A stretch of 7,622 nt of DNA from Rhodoferax sp. (lineage in GTDB: Bacteria > Pseudomonadota > Gammaproteobacteria > Burkholderiales > Burkholderiaceae_C): positions 1 through 7,622 of the forward strand of contig JAEMRG010000094.1 of the NCBI GenBank assembly GCA_016463455.1, read 5' to 3'. The notes beneath the pieces were generated by a model. The model worked only from the letters and a program-made list of their open reading frames with translations. It had not been told where the DNA came from and made no database searches. The translations under genes were made by a program, and so were the position numbers. Below, one piece after another: positions 5,957 to 7,622 of the stretch. Every line of letters starts with the position of its first letter. Within the stretch, counting starts at the first letter, position 1.

Positions 5957-7225
5957 CTATTTATCGACGGTAAAAACCGTTAAAACGCCGGTATAAGCGT
6001 ACAAATGCTGGTGGGCAATTTCTCCGGCAGCAAAAAATCCGACCAAAGGCACATCACCCAGGGCGTGGCGCACGATCTGCATTTCGGCGCTGGCGCCACC
6101 AAAGTGGGGGCCGCCGCGCCCGGTGCAGCTGATGTATATCGCGCCGGCAATGCCTTTTTGCACCGGCGCAGACGCGCCAGTGCCCGCAGCCGTGGCACCC
6201 ATCGCCTGGGGCTCAAGCAGCTCCTCGGGGCTGAGTTCTTCGCGTATTTCGGCGCAAATGCGCGTTAAATCCGCGCGCGCAGCCTGCACACTGCGCTGGC
6301 AAAAAGCCAGTTGCCCGCCGACCCGCGCTTGGTCGCTCAGCGCGATGCCCCGGTGGCCCGGGTCCAATCCGATGATGTGGCGCACCAGCACGTCGCTGCC
6401 AAAATTGCCGGTTTTGCGAACTGCAGCGCTGTCGCTGCCCGTGGGCGGATTGGCCAGGCCAACCAAGGTGCTGCGCACCGCTTGCAAGGCTTCCTGGGGC
6501 CGCTCCAGCGAAATCGACAAATCTGACAGCAGCGCATCCAAGGCCGGTTCGCCGTCCAGGCTGAGCACCAGGTTGTGATGCGCCTCGGTAATCACGCGGG
6601 CGCGCGACACCGGTTTGCAGCCCTGGGTGACACGCGAAACCACGGTAATTTCCGGCCCGAAAGCCACGCCGCTCAAACCGCCGCTAAATACGCCTTTAGC
6701 CAGGCCTTGGCCGCTCAAGTTGCCATCGGCCGCCAGCGCAAATTGCACGCTTTTACCCCGGCTGCTGGCCAGGCCGCCAAACAAATAGCCCGTCTCGGTA
6801 CGGCTTGACATTTCGGCCAGCAATTCCGCTAGGTCTGCCGTGGTGCCGTCCGCATGCACCAGTGCGCTATAGGCTTCAAAGCCCAGACTCAGGGGCGAAA
6901 CCCCGGAAAACACGCGGTATTGGTCAGACGGCAAATCCAGCAGCATGACCGCCATCGCGGGTTCGTCAAAATACTCCACGTTGTTAGCCGCGATGCCTAT
7001 GCCGACCGTGCCCGACCAGTCGGTAACCGAGGGCAGCTCGGCGCTCAGGTGGTCCAAGATTTCCTGCGCGTCTTGCGCGTAATGGTCGGTGATATAGAGC
7101 AGTGCCAGCGTGGGCGTGACCGCGTGCAGCGAGCTCGACATCTGGCCGCGCAACTGGGCCAGCACCAAAGCGCTGGCGCTTTGCCACTGGGGGTGCGTAG
7201 CGTGCGCGTAAGAAAAAGTTTGCAT
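5957..7225 (-). CDS. FIST N/C-domain protein, stand-alone putative small-ligand sensor
   Basis: The FIST fold (F-box and intracellular signal transduction) is predicted in the family literature to bind small ligands such as amino acids; no reaction is known. The 422-residue product has no signal peptide or membrane helix, so it is probably cytosolic. The N-terminal FIST domain shows WSGTVGIGIAA (about 70-80), the following FDEPAMAVMLLDLP strand, and GYLFGGLASSRG. The FIST_C block is clear at the end: AIYISCTGRGGPHFGG (362-377, Cys367), then VPLVGFFAAGEIAH (391-404) and the closing YTGVLTVF. An Ala/Gly-rich low-complexity linker (about 338-361) precedes the final block. No kinase, GGDEF, receiver or methyl-accepting domain is attached, so any output would need a partner. 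It lies 32 bp downstream of the phaM-like gene on the same strand and converges on sua5 across 11 bp. The domain call is firm; ligand and role are unknown. Confidence 0.88.
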   Translation of the reverse strand: MQTFSYAHATHPQWQSASALVLAQLRGQMSSSLHAVTPTLALLYITDHYAQDAQEILDHLSAELPSVTDWSGTVGIGIAANNVEYFDEPAMAVMLLDLPSDQYRVFSGVSPLSLGFEAYSALVHADGTTADLAELLAEMSSRTETGYLFGGLASSRGKSVQFALAADGNLSGQGLAKGVFSGGLSGVAFGPEITVVSRVTQGCKPVSRARVITEAHHNLVLSLDGEPALDALLSDLSISLERPQEALQAVRSTLVGLANPPTGSDSAAVRKTGNFGSDVLVRHIIGLDPGHRGIALSDQARVGGQLAFCQRSVQAARADLTRICAEIREELSPEELLEPQAMGATAAGTGASAPVQKGIAGAIYISCTGRGGPHFGGASAEMQIVRHALGDVPLVGFFAAGEIAHQHLYAYTGVLTVFTVDK

Positions 7226-7257
7226 AGGGGCTATTGACAGGGCACGTACGCGCCGTT

Positions 7258-7622
7258 TTAAGTGGCGCGTCGGGCGGGCTTGGCGCTCTTTTTAGCCGCC
7301 GGGGTTTTACGTGGCGCTTTGCCTGTGGTTTTGGCTGCAGCACCCTTTGATTGGGCGGCGCCGGGTTTGCTGGCGGATTTCGCACTCTGGACCACCGCCG
7401 CGCTGTGTTTGGCCGCATCCTGCAGCGCTGTGCTGGCAATGTGTTGGAACTGCTGGGTAAGCGCGCCCCATAGCTGCATCGGGTCTATCACCTTGTTGGC
7501 AGCGGGCTCTGCTTCGGGCGCAGGCGGCGGCGCGGCGGCAGCGGGCGCTGCAGGTTTGGGCGTGGCAGCGGCTTGCGCGGCGCCGGGCATGCCCATGGTG
7601 AAGTTCATGCCCTTTAAGGTTT
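7258..7622 (-). CDS. phaM: C-terminal part of PhaM-like polyhydroxyalkanoate granule protein (5' end missing)
   Basis: The frame stays open to the window edge: the codons before the ATG at 7608 read TLKG, joining into TLKGMNF, which I recall from within PhaM-family proteins. The ATG is therefore probably internal and the start lies beyond 7622. The visible 120 residues comprise an Ala/Pro-rich stretch (about residues 12-40), a conserved-looking amphipathic core DPMQLWGALTQQFQHIASTAL, and a Lys/Ala/Pro-rich, histone H1-like tail (APRKTPAAKKSAKPARRAT at the end). In Ralstonia eutropha, PhaM binds PHB synthase PhaC and DNA through such a tail, linking storage granules to the nucleoid and aiding their partition to daughter cells. 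No membrane segment or signal is present. The FIST gene follows 32 bp downstream on the same strand. The assignment rests on motif memory and composition; another Lys/Ala-rich phasin or histone-like protein is the main alternative. Confidence 0.68.
   Translation of the reverse strand, partial: TLKGMNFTMGMPGAAQAAATPKPAAPAAAAPPPAPEAEPAANKVIDPMQLWGALTQQFQHIASTALQDAAKHSAAVVQSAKSASKPGAAQSKGAAAKTTGKAPRKTPAAKKSAKPARRAT

Noticed and set aside
5967..5980. Inverted repeat ACGGT-AAAA-ACCGT near the convergent sua5/FIST ends
   Set aside because: Only five pairs, lies inside the FIST coding sequence, and lacks a T run after the stem on either strand; too weak to call a terminator.
7258..7400. Ala/Lys-rich region as a tandem DNA repeat
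   Set aside because: The repetition is at the level of amino-acid composition (Lys/Ala/Pro codons), typical of histone H1-like tails; I see no regular DNA repeat unit.

Overview
The window looks like ordinary chromosomal DNA of a betaproteobacterium, most likely Burkholderiales and probably the family Comamonadaceae (Rhodoferax/Polaromonas-like). I base this on the high GC content, the protein sequences, and the gene order fba – purC – purE – purK – sua5, which I recall as typical of that group. No database search was possible, so the taxonomy is inference. I see no mobile element, tRNA, rRNA, CRISPR array or phage gene.

Layout, left to right. (1) The 3' part of a class II fructose-bisphosphate aldolase gene, missing only about nine codons, is followed after 33 bp by purC; both are on +. 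(2) A thioredoxin–TPR protein of the CnoX/YbbN type lies on the minus strand, convergent with purC and divergent from purE, so it interrupts the purine cluster. (3) purE and purK on + overlap by 4 bp (ATGA). A two-domain Sua5 threonylcarbamoyl-AMP synthase gene follows 37 bp later. (4) On the minus strand, convergent with sua5 across an 11-bp gap, are a FIST-domain sensor-like gene and, upstream of it, the C-terminal part of a PhaM-like polyhydroxyalkanoate granule protein that runs off the right edge.

How the genes relate. PurE and PurK convert AIR to CAIR through N5-CAIR, and PurC uses CAIR to make SAICAR, so three consecutive purine biosynthesis steps are encoded here, but in two blocks separated by the antisense-oriented cnoX-like gene. 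Fructose-bisphosphate aldolase (central carbon) and Sua5 (tRNA t6A37 modification) appear to be positional partners and not members of the purine pathway. The phaM-like and FIST genes form a separate minus-strand unit, possibly tied to carbon storage or sensing.

Almost every base is coding. The only intergenic stretches are 33, 65, 102, 37, 11 and 32 bp, so no gene-free stretch exceeds 300 bp. I found no clearly new system. The points most worth a second look are the phaM–FIST pairing, the cnoX-like gene inside the pur cluster, and a short perfect palindrome across the purK stop codon.
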